Assembly: GCF_031082295.1 (NCBI RefSeq)
Contig: NZ_JAVHLD010000007.1
Span: 62,001-126,000, forward strand
DNA length: 64,000 nt
Origin: Humidesulfovibrio sp.
GTDB lineage: Bacteria > Desulfobacterota > Desulfovibrionia > Desulfovibrionales > Desulfovibrionaceae
Direction: 5' to 3'
In this document: piece after piece, positions 29,567-37,965 of the stretch
Numbering within the stretch: the stretch's first letter is position 1
How the letters are laid out: the number at the start of each line of letters is the position of its first letter
Program-made: the position numbers and the translations under genes
Notes under the pieces: generated by a model
What the model was told of the DNA's origin: nothing
The model's database searches: none
Seen by the model: only the letters and a program-made list of their open reading frames with translations

Positions 29567-31882
29567 ATGTTCCGCAAAAGCATCAGCAGCGTGCTCATCG
29601 CATCCGTGACGCTCGCCATCGCGGTGGCCGTGGTAGCGATCATCGTCTATGTCTCCAAGTCCTCGAACGACATGACCCTGGCCTTGCAGCAGCAGTCCAT
29701 GCAACATGTCTCCGAGAGCACGCAGGCTGCGCTGGACAGTTATCTCGACAACACCAGGACCATGGTGGAGACCCTGTCCGCGCAGAAAGCCATCCAGGAG
29801 GCCTTCGAAGGCGAGCCGAAGCGCGCCAAGGAGCGCCTGCTCAACTACATCAAGACCAACAAGGACTACTGGGCCATCTTCCTGTTCGACGCCAACGGCG
29901 TCATCCTTGCCGGCTACAACGCCAACGAGGCCGACCTTGCCGGGCAGAGCCGGGCAGAACGCGACTACGTCAAGGCCGTGCTCGGCGGGCAGGACATGTT
30001 TGTGGCCAAGGAGATTCTCAAGGCCAAGAGCGGCGAGGGGGAAATCTTCATCTTCTCGCTGGCCAAGGCCGTCAAGGACGGCAGCGGCAAGGTGCTGGGC
30101 GGTGTGGCCGCTTTCCCCCGGTGGGAGTCCTTCACCAAGGCCTTCATCGACCCGCCGCGCTTTGGCGCCCGGGGCTACGGCTTCATGCTGGACTCCAAGG
30201 GCCGCATCATCGCCCACGCCGTGGACAAGACGCTGATGCTCAAGGATTTGAGCGAGCACGAGTTCATCCGCAAGGCCCTGGCGCTTAAGAGCGGCAACAT
30301 GTTTTATGAGTGGAAAGGGGAGCAGAAGTACCTGACCGTTTCCACCGACGCGGATACGGGCTGGGTCGTGTGCATGAGCGCCTATGTCTCGGAGCTGACG
30401 GCCACGGCGACCATGCAGCGCAACATCCTCATAGGCATCGGGCTCGGCGTGATCCTGCTGCTGGTGGCGGTCATCAGCCTCATCGTCAAGCGCCTGGTGG
30501 TGCGGCCGCTCTCCGACATCGAGGCCTTCACGCACCGCATCGCCCAGGGCGACTTCAAGGCCGAACTGCGCACCGGGTTCAAGTTCGAGCTGGCGGACCT
30601 GGCCGACAACATCCGCGTCATGGTGGCCGAGATCAAGAACAAGCTCGCCTTCAGCCAAGGCGTGCTCCAGGGCATCCCCACCCCGTGCGGCATCGTCGGC
30701 CCGGACTTCAAGATGCTCTGGGTCAACCAGCAGGTCTGCGAGCTGCTCGAAAAGACCGACCCGCCCTCGGCCTATATCGGCCAGAAATCGGGCGAATTCT
30801 TCTGGAACGACCCCAACCGCGAAACCCGGTCCGACGTGGCCATCCGCAAAAATGCGAAGCAGACGGGGAAAACCGTCTGGACCGGCAAGAGCGGCAAGCA
30901 GGTCCACGTTGACGTGGTCACCACGCCCTTCTACGACATGGACGGCGCCATCCTCGGCTCCATCTCCTTCTGGATAGACATCACCGAAATAATGGACAAC
31001 CAGGCGCGCATCGAGCGGCAGAACGAGAAGATCGCCCGCGCCGCGGAAGCCGCCACCAACATCTCCGACCAGGTGGCCTCGGCGTCCGAGGAGCTCTCGG
31101 CCCAGATCGAGCAGTCCAGCCGCGGCACCGACGCCCAGCGCGCCCGCACCAGCGAGGCCGCCACGGCCATGGAGGAGATGAACGCCACGGTCATGGAGGT
31201 GGCCTCCAACGCCTCCGGCGCGGCGGAGCTGGCCGAGCAGGCCAAGCACAAGGCCCAGGACGGCGCGCGCCTGGTGGACGAGGTCGTTGCCAACATCAGC
31301 CAGATCAACACCCGGGCCGAGGCCCTGAAGGTGGACATGGGCGAGCTGGGCAAGCAGGCCGAGGGCATCGGCGCCATCATGAACGTCATCAGCGACATCG
31401 CCGACCAGACCAACCTGCTGGCGCTCAATGCCGCCATCGAGGCCGCGAGAGCGGGCGACGCCGGGCGCGGGTTCGCCGTGGTGGCCGACGAAGTCCGCAA
31501 GCTCGCAGAGAAGACCATGACCGCCACCAACGAGGTCGGCGCGTACATCAAGGCCGTGCAGGACAGCGCCAAGAAAAACATCGAGGGCACCGAGGCCACC
31601 ACCAGGGCCATCGTGGCCAGCACCGCCACGGCGGGCAAGTCCGGCGAGGCCCTGCGGGAGATCGTGGGCATGGTGGACCGCACGGCGGACCAGGTGCGCT
31701 CCATCGCCACGGCCAGCGAGCAGCAGTCCGCCGCCAGCGAGGAGATCAGCCACACCACCGACGACATCAACCGCATCGCCAGCGAGACCGCCGACGCCAT
31801 GAACCAGTCGGCGCATGCTGTGTCCGACCTGTCGCGCCTGGCCCAGGAGCTCAAGCGGATCATCCGCGACATGCAGCACTAG
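29567..31882 (+). CDS. methyl-accepting chemotaxis protein (Cache-HAMP-PAS-MCP)
   Basis: 771 residues. Helix 1 (about 7-28) and helix 2 (about 284-306) enclose a dCache periplasmic sensor ([36 protein letters not shown]). A HAMP domain, a PAS domain (about 362-480, with PDFKMLWVN and [11 protein letters not shown]) and a long signalling coil follow. The receptor tip is highly conserved ([33 protein letters not shown]). There is no C-terminal CheR-binding pentapeptide. The ATG at 29567 follows GGGGGAAAT; the frame is open 43 codons upstream but without a start site. Ligand unknown. Confidence 0.95.
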   Translation: MFRKSISSVLIASVTLAIAVAVVAIIVYVSKSSNDMTLALQQQSMQHVSESTQAALDSYLDNTRTMVETLSAQKAIQEAFEGEPKRAKERLLNYIKTNKDYWAIFLFDANGVILAGYNANEADLAGQSRAERDYVKAVLGGQDMFVAKEILKAKSGEGEIFIFSLAKAVKDGSGKVLGGVAAFPRWESFTKAFIDPPRFGARGYGFMLDSKGRIIAHAVDKTLMLKDLSEHEFIRKALALKSGNMFYEWKGEQKYLTVSTDADTGWVVCMSAYVSELTATATMQRNILIGIGLGVILLLVAVISLIVKRLVVRPLSDIEAFTHRIAQGDFKAELRTGFKFELADLADNIRVMVAEIKNKLAFSQGVLQGIPTPCGIVGPDFKMLWVNQQVCELLEKTDPPSAYIGQKSGEFFWNDPNRETRSDVAIRKNAKQTGKTVWTGKSGKQVHVDVVTTPFYDMDGAILGSISFWIDITEIMDNQARIERQNEKIARAAEAATNISDQVASASEELSAQIEQSSRGTDAQRARTSEAATAMEEMNATVMEVASNASGAAELAEQAKHKAQDGARLVDEVVANISQINTRAEALKVDMGELGKQAEGIGAIMNVISDIADQTNLLALNAAIEAARAGDAGRGFAVVADEVRKLAEKTMTATNEVGAYIKAVQDSAKKNIEGTEATTRAIVASTATAGKSGEALREIVGMVDRTADQVRSIATASEQQSAASEEISHTTDDINRIASETADAMNQSAHAVSDLSRLAQELKRIIRDMQH

Positions 31883-31902
31883 CGGAAGCGTAAAACGGAA
31901 AA

Positions 31903-31921
31903 GGCCCCGCCTTGCGGGGCC
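31903..31921. terminator. hairpin after chemoreceptor gene
   Basis: A perfect 8-bp stem GGCCCCGC/GCGGGGCC with a 3-base loop lies 20 bp after the stop codon, preceded by AAAACGGAAAA. No T-run follows on the plus strand. Confidence 0.5.
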
Positions 31922-31935
31922 GAGGCAAGAAATGG

Positions 31936-31966
31936 CAAAGGGCAGGAAGCGTCTTCCTGCCCTTTG
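31936..31966. terminator. 14-bp hairpin between convergent genes
   Basis: CAAAGGGCAGGAAG and its complement are separated by CGT. It is placed to stop both the chemoreceptor transcript and the minus-strand gene ending at 32000. T content is only moderate. Confidence 0.6.
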
Positions 31967-31999
31967 TCGCGTGGGATGGCTAGAGGTTAGCGGCGGGGT

Positions 32000-32497
32000 C
32001 TACGAGAGGTAGTCCCCACGGTTGAACTTGATGCGTTCCGTCACCGCCAGCACTTCCAGTTCAGAGACCACGCCTTGCAGAGTCGGGGACTGCTGCGCAA
32101 GGTTCGGGTTCTCGCCCTTGATCTGCTGCACGGTTCCGTCGATGTCCTGGAGAACGCCATAGGCCTTCTTGAGGTCCACCTGGCCGGAACTGCCTTGCAG
32201 GTTTTGGGCGTACTGGTCCCATTTGTCGAGCAGGTTCTCCACCTTTTCCATGATCGCTTTCTCCGCCTGTTGTGTCGGGGCCACGGATTCGACTGCATTG
32301 ACGCCCATGAGGGCGCTCAAGGCTCCGAGTCCGCCCGGCGGGGGCAGGAGGGCGCTGGTCTTGGCGGTGTCGGTGCCCGATTTGGCGACTTCCTGGGTCA
32401 GGAGATCGCCGAACGCGGTGCTGGCCGGCTTGGCCTTGTTCGTCTGCGACAAGCTGTCCGGACGAACTCCTTCCAACTGGTCAGGATGGATCTTCAT
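32000..32497 (-). CDS. conserved-looking hypothetical protein with sigma54-type promoter
   Basis: 165 residues, hydrophilic and mostly helical, with no signal or membrane segment. The N-terminal part is Ser/Thr/Ala-rich; the C-terminal half is alpha-helical (EKAIMEKVENLLDKWDQYAQNL; VVSELEVLAVTERIKFNRGDYL). GAGGAG lies 6 bp before the ATG. The promoter candidate at 32531-32547 puts it in a sigma54 regulon, which in Desulfovibrio-like bacteria often means flagellar genes. Its general look (FGDLLTQEV early, a coiled C-terminus) would suit a flagellar accessory or chaperone-like protein, but I do not recognise the family. Confidence 0.7.
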   Translation of the reverse strand: MKIHPDQLEGVRPDSLSQTNKAKPASTAFGDLLTQEVAKSGTDTAKTSALLPPPGGLGALSALMGVNAVESVAPTQQAEKAIMEKVENLLDKWDQYAQNLQGSSGQVDLKKAYGVLQDIDGTVQQIKGENPNLAQQSPTLQGVVSELEVLAVTERIKFNRGDYLS

Positions 32498-32530
32498 GGT
32501 TGCTCCTCATCCTGTGGTTTCTCTCTGATG

Positions 32531-32547
32531 TGCAGAGACCATGCCAA
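32531..32547 (-). promoter_or_regulatory. sigma54 (-24/-12) promoter candidate
   Basis: On the minus strand it reads TTGGCATGGTCTCTGCA. The invariant GG and GC are separated by exactly 10 bases, and the rest matches TGGCAY-N5-YTGCA closely. The predicted start of transcription is about 20-25 bases before the ATG at 32497, leaving just the GAGGAG site in the leader. Confidence 0.7.
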
Positions 32548-32684
32548 GGCGCTCTCGCCGTATTTGACCGCAATCATTCGTCTTTTATTGTTCAGGCAGG
32601 GGGAAAATCTTGCCCGCCCGCTCCGGAAGCGGCCCGTGCCGCGCCTTTCGGATATCCCATGGCCTGGTGCTTGTCCATGCCCGT

Positions 32685-32700
32685 GCGGATTATGATCCGC
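32685..32700. promoter_or_regulatory. palindrome GCGGAT-TATG-ATCCGC, operator-like
   Basis: A perfect 6-bp inverted repeat with a 4-base centre lies just upstream of the uspA promoter candidate, in the interval shared with the divergent sigma54-type gene. It could bind a dimeric regulator. Confidence 0.3.
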
Positions 32701-32727
32701 CAGCTGTCATTTCGGTTGGTTTTGCCC

Positions 32728-32756
32728 TTGCGTTAAGGATGCTAAGTGACTATTTT
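32728..32756 (+). promoter_or_regulatory. candidate sigma70 promoter of uspA
   Basis: TTGCGT, a 17-bp spacer and TATTTT lie 69 bp before the uspA start codon. Four of six bases match at each box. Confidence 0.4.
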
Positions 32757-32824
32757 CACATTGTTCCCTCATCCCCCTGGCCCCAAGGGGGGGCAACCGA
32801 AGTCGATCCTTGAGGAGGAGAGCC

Positions 32825-33268
32825 ATGGCCGAGATCAAGAAGATTCTTTGCGCAGTGGATTTTTCCGAGCACAGCCCGGCGGTGGCCGAGTACGCCAGGA
32901 TTATGGCCCAGGGGCTTGGCGCCAGTGTGGAGTGCCTGTACGTCGCGCCCTCGCTCAGCCAGTATGTCGGGTTCCATGTGCCGCCGAGCTCCATCGAGAA
33001 CTTCGTGGGCGAGATCGTCACCGGCGCCGAGGCCACCATGAGCGCCTTCCTGAGCGAGAACTTCCAGGGCGTTAAGGCAGTGGGACATGTGGTCACCGGC
33101 TATGCGGCCGAGGAGATCTTCGGCATGGCCATCAAGGAGGACGTGGACCTCATCATCATGGGCACCCACGGCCGCAAGGGCATCGACCGCATCCTGTTCG
33201 GCTCCGTGGCCGAGAAGGTGGTCAAGGGCGCCAAGTGCCCGGTGCTGACCATCCGCCCGAACAAGTAG
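32825..33268 (+). CDS. universal stress protein, UspA family
   Basis: 147 residues forming one Usp domain. The N-terminus KKILCAVDFSEHSPAVAEYA and the ATP-binding G-2x-G-9x-G-S pattern (GTHGRKGIDRILFGSVAEKVV) near residues 117-137 are intact, so it should bind ATP. The C-terminus is CPVLTIRP. TGAGGAGGAGAG before the ATG at 32825 fixes the start over the upstream in-frame ATG. The gene stands alone. The 215 bp to hisC contain an imperfect CCGGAA/TTCCGG hairpin near 33335 and nothing else. Confidence 0.95.
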   Translation: MAEIKKILCAVDFSEHSPAVAEYARIMAQGLGASVECLYVAPSLSQYVGFHVPPSSIENFVGEIVTGAEATMSAFLSENFQGVKAVGHVVTGYAAEEIFGMAIKEDVDLIIMGTHGRKGIDRILFGSVAEKVVKGAKCPVLTIRPNK

Positions 33269-33483
33269 CCGGGTCGCCCGGCGCGGCGGCACGTAATCGC
33301 GGGATTGCGTAGTCGGCCGGACACGCAGGCGCCCGGAAACGCAGGCGTTCCGGCGCGCCGTTGCCCGCTCCGTCGGTTGCGCCGGAGGCCAAGTCCGGCT
33401 ATAGGCATGGCAAATGGCTGCGCGCCGGGATAGCCTCGGGCTTTCTCGCGCGCGGTCGCGTCCAGATCAAGAAGGGGTGCGCC

Positions 33484-34584
33484 ATGCCGAGCCAGAGAGT
33501 CCGACCGGAGATCCTCACGTTCACGCCTTATGTCCCCGGCCTGACCATAGAAGAAATCAAGGAAAGATACGGGCTGTCCACGGTCATCAAGCTCGCCAGC
33601 AACGAGAACCCGCTGGGCGCTTCGCCCGTGGTCCAGCAGGTGCTCGCGCGCTCCCTGGGTCAGGTCTTCCGCTATCCCCAGAACCACAGCCCGCGCCTCT
33701 GCCAAGCCATCGCCAAGTCCATGGGCGTGCGGGCGGAGCAGGTGGTGGCGGGCAACGGCTCGGATGAGATCATCGACCTGCTCATGCGGGTGGTGGCCAA
33801 GCCCGGCCAGGACAACGTGGTCTGCTACGAGCATTCCTTCAGCATGTACGCCATGATGGCCCGGCTGTGCGGCGTCGAGTATCGCGAGGTGCCGCGCGGC
33901 GGAGACTTCCGCCTGCCGTTGGAGTCCCTGGCCGAGGCCGTGGACCACAACACGGCGCTGGTCTTCGTCACCAGCCCGGACAACCCCACGGGCCTGGCCG
34001 CCAAGGCAGAGGAACTCATGGTCCTCTCCGGCGTGCTGCCCGAGGGCGCGCTGCTGGTGGTGGACGAGGCCTACATGGACTTCACCTGGCCGCCGGAAGA
34101 ATATTCCATGATGAACACGCTGAGCGAGCTGGGCAACGTGGTGGTGCTGCGCACCTTCTCCAAGGCCTACGGCCTGGCCGGGCTGCGCCTGGGCTACGGG
34201 GTCATGCCCGAGTGGCTGGCCGACCACCTGCGCCGCGCCCGCCCGCCCTTCACCGTGAATCTGCTGGCCGAGGAGGCGGGCATCGCCGCCCTGGAGGACG
34301 ACAGCTTCTACAGCGCCACCCTGGAGGTGGTCTTCGCCGGGCGCGAGCGCCTGTTGAAGCGCCTGCCGGAGCTGGGCTGCAGGGTGTGGCCCTCCCAGGC
34401 CAACTTCGTCATGTTCAGCCCGCCCTATCCCGCCGGGCAGGTCTGCGAGGAATTGCTGAAGCGCGGCGTCATCGTCCGCCACCTGAAGAGCTTCGGCCTG
34501 TCGGACAACATCCGCGTCAACGTGGGCACAGGCCCGGAAACCGAGGTCTTCCTGAAGACCCTCGAGGAGATTCTCCATGCCTAG
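33484..34584 (+). CDS. hisC: histidinol-phosphate aminotransferase
   Basis: 366 residues, fold-type I PLP aminotransferase. It converts imidazole-acetol phosphate to histidinol phosphate. Motifs are KLASNENPLGASP, AGNGSDEIIDLLMRV, SPDNPTG, DEAYMDF and the PLP-lysine segment RTFSKAYGLAGLRLGYG, ending RVNVGTGPETEVFL. AAGGGG lies 8 bp before the ATG at 33484. The last 8 bases overlap cmk, so the two are translationally coupled. No other his genes are nearby. Confidence 0.94.
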   Translation: MPSQRVRPEILTFTPYVPGLTIEEIKERYGLSTVIKLASNENPLGASPVVQQVLARSLGQVFRYPQNHSPRLCQAIAKSMGVRAEQVVAGNGSDEIIDLLMRVVAKPGQDNVVCYEHSFSMYAMMARLCGVEYREVPRGGDFRLPLESLAEAVDHNTALVFVTSPDNPTGLAAKAEELMVLSGVLPEGALLVVDEAYMDFTWPPEEYSMMNTLSELGNVVVLRTFSKAYGLAGLRLGYGVMPEWLADHLRRARPPFTVNLLAEEAGIAALEDDSFYSATLEVVFAGRERLLKRLPELGCRVWPSQANFVMFSPPYPAGQVCEELLKRGVIVRHLKSFGLSDNIRVNVGTGPETEVFLKTLEEILHA

Positions 34585-35254
34585 CGCCCCCGCCGCCTCC
34601 CCCCTCATCGTCACCCTGGACGGTCCCGCCGGCGTGGGTAAAAGTTCCATCGCCTCGCGCCTGGCCGGGGAGCTGGGCATCGCCTTTCTCGACACCGGGG
34701 CCATGTTCCGCGCCGCGGCCTACACCCTGGGCGAGGGCTCCTGGGACTGGACCCAGGGCATCCTGCAGCAGAAGCTGGGCGACTTCGAGTTCACCCTGCG
34801 CGGCAGCGGCAAGGACACCGAGCTCCTGCTGAACGGCCAGCCCCTGCCGGGCGACATCCGCTCCGAGCAGACCGGCCTGTGGGCCTCGCAGCTGGCCGTG
34901 GTGCCCTCGGTGCGCGCCTACATGAAGATGGCCCAGATCTTCCTCGGCCAGACCACCTCCCTGGTGGCCGAGGGCCGCGACATGGGCACCGTGGTCTTCC
35001 CCGGCGCGCAGTTCAAGTTCTTCCTCGACGCCGACCCGGCGGAGCGCGCCCGCAGGCGCTTCCTCCAGCTGCAGGCCCAGGGCAAGCCCGCCGATCTCGA
35101 CGCCATCCTGGCGAGCATCACCCAGCGCGACGACCAGGACCGCAACCGCAGCATCGCCCCCATGAAGCCCGCCCAGGGCGCGGTGGTCATCGACACCACG
35201 CACATCAGCGAGGGCGAGGTGCTGGCGCAGGTGCTCGGCACCGTGCGCCAGTAG
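34577..35254 (+). CDS. cmk: cytidylate kinase
   Basis: 225 residues. It phosphorylates CMP and dCMP using ATP. The P-loop TLDGPAGVGKSSIASRLA, DTGAMFRAAA, LVAEGRDMGTVVFP and the CMP-specific insert (ITQRDDQDRNRSIAPMKPA) are present. The start overlaps hisC by 8 bp. The stop TAG forms the first bases of the palindromic element at 35252, so the 3' end of the gene may have been altered by that element's insertion. Confidence 0.95.
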   Translation: MPSAPAASPLIVTLDGPAGVGKSSIASRLAGELGIAFLDTGAMFRAAAYTLGEGSWDWTQGILQQKLGDFEFTLRGSGKDTELLLNGQPLPGDIRSEQTGLWASQLAVVPSVRAYMKMAQIFLGQTTSLVAEGRDMGTVVFPGAQFKFFLDADPAERARRRFLQLQAQGKPADLDAILASITQRDDQDRNRSIAPMKPAQGAVVIDTTHISEGEVLAQVLGTVRQ

Positions 35255-35399
35255 GCCTGCCTCTAAAAGTGTCTTTTGTCCCCTGGCATCGTCGGGATCC
35301 GATTTTGAGCCAGGGCTGTACCATTGGAGTACTATCCCTGGCTCCTAATCGGCTCTCTCCTCGCCAGGAAACAACATCCATCTTTTGGAGACAGGCCTA
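35252..35399. mobile_element. 148-bp palindromic element, MITE-like
   Basis: The outer arms TAGGCCTGCCTCTAAAAG and (reverse complement) TAGGCCTGTCTCCAAAAG match at 16 of 18 bases. An inner pair, around 35300-35317 and 35334-35352 (CCGATT-tt-GAGCCAGGG), is also inverted. The whole would fold into one long interrupted hairpin. Both ends carry TA, as left by Tc1/mariner or IS630-type insertions. There is no coding capacity. Confidence 0.65.
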
Positions 35400-35421
35400 A
35401 TATCTTTGCCGACACAACAAG

Positions 35422-35460
35422 AACGCCCGCCCCGGCAAATTTACCGGAGCGGGCGTTTTC
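35422..35460. terminator. bidirectional rho-independent terminator
   Basis: Stem AACGCCCGC + CCGG paired with CCGG + GCGGGCGTT (one bulged base on each side) with an AT-rich loop, followed by TTTTC on the plus strand. It separates the convergent cmk and cobT. Confidence 0.88.
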
Positions 35461-35481
35461 TCGCGTGGGCGTCGGCTCGAA

Positions 35482-36549
35482 CTAGTGGGACTCGCTGACC
35501 CCGGCGGAGGCGAAGGAGGCCATCTCGTTGAAGATGGCGGCGGCGCTGCGCAGCAGGAACATGGCGATGGCCGCGCCGGTGCCCTCGCCCAGGCGCAGGC
35601 CCAGGTGCAGCAGCGGGGCCTTGCCCATCTTCTCCACCGCGAACTTGTGGCCGGGCTCGGCCGAGGCGTGGGCCAGCACGGTGTAGTCCGCCGTGGCTGG
35701 GCAGAGCTTCCAGGCCGCCACGCAGGCCGCCGTGGAGATGAAGCCGTCCACGCAGACCAGCTGGCGGTTCTTGGCCCCGCCCAGGATCAGGCCCGCCAGG
35801 CAGGCGATTTCAAAGCCGCCCAGGGCCGCCAGGATGGAGAGCGCGTCGCCCGAGGCGACCGTCGCGGCATTGGCCGCGAGCCCGCGCTTGATGACCTCGG
35901 TCTTGTGGCTCACGCCCTTGCTGTCCAGTCCGGTGCCGGGGCCGGTCATGTTGGCGGGATCAAGCCCCAGGTAGGCGCAATAGAGCGCGGTGGAGGGCGT
36001 GGTGTTGCCGATGCCCATGTCGCCGGTGCCGAGCACGCGCACCCCGTCGGCGTGGGCGCGGTCGGCCAGGCTCACGCCCAGCATGAGGGCCTGCTCGCAC
36101 TGCTCGATGGTCATGGCCGGGCCCTGGGCCAGGTTGGCCGTGCCGGGGGCCACCTTGCCCTGGATGAGGTTCGGGTGCTCGTCGAAGGCTCCGCCCAGGC
36201 AGCCCGCGTCGACCACGAACAGCTCGGCTCCGGTGGTGCGCGCCAGCACGTTGATGCCCGCGCCGCCGCCCACGAAGTTCAGCACCATCTGGCGGGTGAC
36301 CTCCTGGGGGAACAGGCTCACGCCCTCGGCCACCACGCCGTGGTCGCCTGCCACGGTGTACACGCGGCAGGGATCGGCCTGGGGCTTCGCGCCGCCCTGG
36401 ACGAGGTACATCTGCAGGGCCAGCTCTTCCAGGCGGCCCAGGCTCCCCTGGGGCTTGGTCAGCATGTCCAGGTGGGCCTGGCCCGCTGCGGTGAGGGAGC
36501 GGTCCACCGGGGCAATGGCCTGCAGCACGGCGCTAAGGGATGCGTTCAT
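35482..36549 (-). CDS. cobT: nicotinate-nucleotide--dimethylbenzimidazole phosphoribosyltransferase
   Basis: 355 residues. It activates the lower base of cobalamin by making alpha-ribazole phosphate from nicotinate mononucleotide and dimethylbenzimidazole. Motifs are LTKPQGSLGRLEELALQ, TVAGDHGVVAEGVS, LNFVGGGAGINVLAR, GTGDMGIGNTTPSTA, and LRLGEGTGAAIA, which holds the catalytic glutamate. It is monocistronic, controlled by a cobalamin riboswitch and terminator upstream, and ends at the bidirectional terminator shared with cmk. Confidence 0.97.
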   Translation of the reverse strand: MNASLSAVLQAIAPVDRSLTAAGQAHLDMLTKPQGSLGRLEELALQMYLVQGGAKPQADPCRVYTVAGDHGVVAEGVSLFPQEVTRQMVLNFVGGGAGINVLARTTGAELFVVDAGCLGGAFDEHPNLIQGKVAPGTANLAQGPAMTIEQCEQALMLGVSLADRAHADGVRVLGTGDMGIGNTTPSTALYCAYLGLDPANMTGPGTGLDSKGVSHKTEVIKRGLAANAATVASGDALSILAALGGFEIACLAGLILGGAKNRQLVCVDGFISTAACVAAWKLCPATADYTVLAHASAEPGHKFAVEKMGKAPLLHLGLRLGEGTGAAIAMFLLRSAAAIFNEMASFASAGVSESH

Positions 36550-36599
36550 ATGAATTCCTTTTTTTTAAGTTCTTGCGCGGGGTGGTCCGCCCCGCGGGG

Positions 36600-36648
36600 C
36601 AATAAAAAAGGGTTCCGGCAGACGCGCCAACGCCCGCCGGAACCCTTT
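36600..36648 (-). terminator. riboswitch-controlled intrinsic terminator upstream of cobT
   Basis: On the minus strand a 13-bp stem AAAGGGTTCCGGC/GCCGGAACCCTTT is followed by TTTTTTATTG. It lies between the aptamer and the cobT start, so ligand binding probably ends transcription here. Confidence 0.9.
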
Positions 36649-36670
36649 GCCATCACGTTCCAGAGTCAGG

Positions 36671-36840
36671 CCGACGCGGACAGGTCTTCCGGCTTCCAGA
36701 TCACTCGGGGGAGACGGCCTTCCCGGCGGGGTGAACCCCGGCAGTGGCTGGGCTGACGCGCCCTGTGTCTCTCCCCGTCCCTGGTTACGGCGGCGGGACC
36801 GCCACGGAATCGCACCGTGTTCCGAGATGTCCGCTCGGTC
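36671..36840 (-). promoter_or_regulatory. cobalamin riboswitch aptamer
   Basis: On the minus strand the conserved B12-riboswitch blocks occur in order: CGGAACACGGTGCGATTCC, GGCGGTCCCGCCGCCGTAACC, AGCCCAGCCACTGCC, CCGGGAAGGC and GAAGCCGGAAGACCTGTCC. The closing P1 stem pairs 36828-36834 with 36676-36682 (GCGGACA/TGTCCGC) and extends outward through CCGA/TCGG. It fits control of cobT by adenosylcobalamin or a related cobamide. Confidence 0.92.
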
Positions 36841-36879
36841 TACTTCCACTTCTCTCTACATTCAACATGCGGGAATCAT

Positions 36880-36892
36880 TAGCCTTAGGCTA
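36880..36892. promoter_or_regulatory. palindrome TAGCCTTAGGCTA upstream of the riboswitch
   Basis: A 6-bp perfect inverted repeat in the promoter area of cobT, next to a run of eight C. It may be an operator, or it may be fortuitous. Confidence 0.2.
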
Positions 36893-37154
36893 GCTGCCCC
36901 CCCCGTTGGTGTACCAGCAAAAACTACCACCCTTGGTACATCAGGTCAACGAGGATAACTCCCCGCAGACCGGTGAGTCTGACCATTCATCTGCTGCCCT
37001 GAAGCCTCTTGCCCAAGGTGGCAAGGGGGGGGCCTGTTCTCTGCTTCATATCTCTTGCAGGCTTGCTGCAACCTGGATAGTGTCAGGCATCAAAATGGCT
37101 CGGACGTCTGGCGCTTTCGCAATCCGACTGTGCCGTGAACCCGTCCGGGGAGCC

Positions 37155-37823
37155 ATGCCCATAGACCACTGGCTAGACACGTTGCCGCAGAATAACCATG
37201 GTTTCGTTGATGGCGATCTGGCGGCGCTGACCGCGCCGCATCCGTTTCTCAGCGATCAGAGCGCCAGCAATCAGATTGAGCGCCTGAGCAGCCACCTCGG
37301 CGGACTGAAGAGCCCGGTGCGCCGCATGATCATTTCCTACTCCCTCTACATCCGGCAACTGGACATAATCCTTGATGCAGGGCCGCGCAACCTATGCGCA
37401 GGAGACTGCCCACGGCCTCCTGTCGGCTGTTGCGTCAATGACTACTTCGTCATCCTGAGATTCATGGACCTCATGAACGCGCAGCAATCCCCCGTGGCGC
37501 TGCAAATGGCACATGTCATAGGCCTGCTGCAGAAGAACGAGTCAGCACACAATCTGGCCCAGGGGCGCAGACTCCAGAACGGCTATTGCAAGTGCCTGGC
37601 CGAGGACGGCTGCACCCTGCGCCTGTTCAAGTCGCCACGTTGCGCACACTATCTCTGCGAGGGTGTCGAGCAAGCCATGCAGGACTTCCACAAGGGGCAA
37701 GCCACAGCATTTCTTGCGGCCATGCACTTAACCGTGAGCAGCTCCATCTCCTCGCCCAGCGACTTCATGAACGCTGATTGCCTCACCGAAGCGATGCCGC
37801 TGTTCGGAGCGCTTCTGGCCTAG
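37155..37823 (+). CDS. cysteine-rich protein, YkgJ-like (putative metal-binding)
   Basis: 222 residues from the ATG at 37155 (GGGGAG 3 bp upstream); the frame is open to 36906, with another ATG at 37093. It has two cysteine clusters: C81, C85, C92 and C93, then C145, C147, C153, C163 and C168. The spacing, with CC closing the first cluster and EDGCTLRLFKSPRC in the second, resembles the YkgJ family of putative zinc/iron-chelating proteins, which ends in a GCxIYxxRPxxCRxY pattern. The match is partial. The region before it (36900-37150) is less GC-rich than the genome. Neighbours (cobT divergent, surface-sugar genes downstream) give no functional hint. Confidence 0.6.
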   Translation: MPIDHWLDTLPQNNHGFVDGDLAALTAPHPFLSDQSASNQIERLSSHLGGLKSPVRRMIISYSLYIRQLDIILDAGPRNLCAGDCPRPPVGCCVNDYFVILRFMDLMNAQQSPVALQMAHVIGLLQKNESAHNLAQGRRLQNGYCKCLAEDGCTLRLFKSPRCAHYLCEGVEQAMQDFHKGQATAFLAAMHLTVSSSISSPSDFMNADCLTEAMPLFGALLA

Positions 37824-37965
37824 TGTCGCGTCCTCGAAAGTCGTCCACGCTACTGGCTGGGCGAGGTCGCATAGGGCCACGGCTCCTGACCTGTCCCGCA
37901 TTTCAAGAAAGGGTGGGGACCTGCCGCTGGGGCTGTTCCGGCACGGGCATTGCAACGCCTTTCGC

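Noticed and set aside
36905-36955. Inverted repeat around TGGTGTACCA / TTGGTACATCA
   Set aside because: The arms match imperfectly and the spacing to any promoter is unclear.
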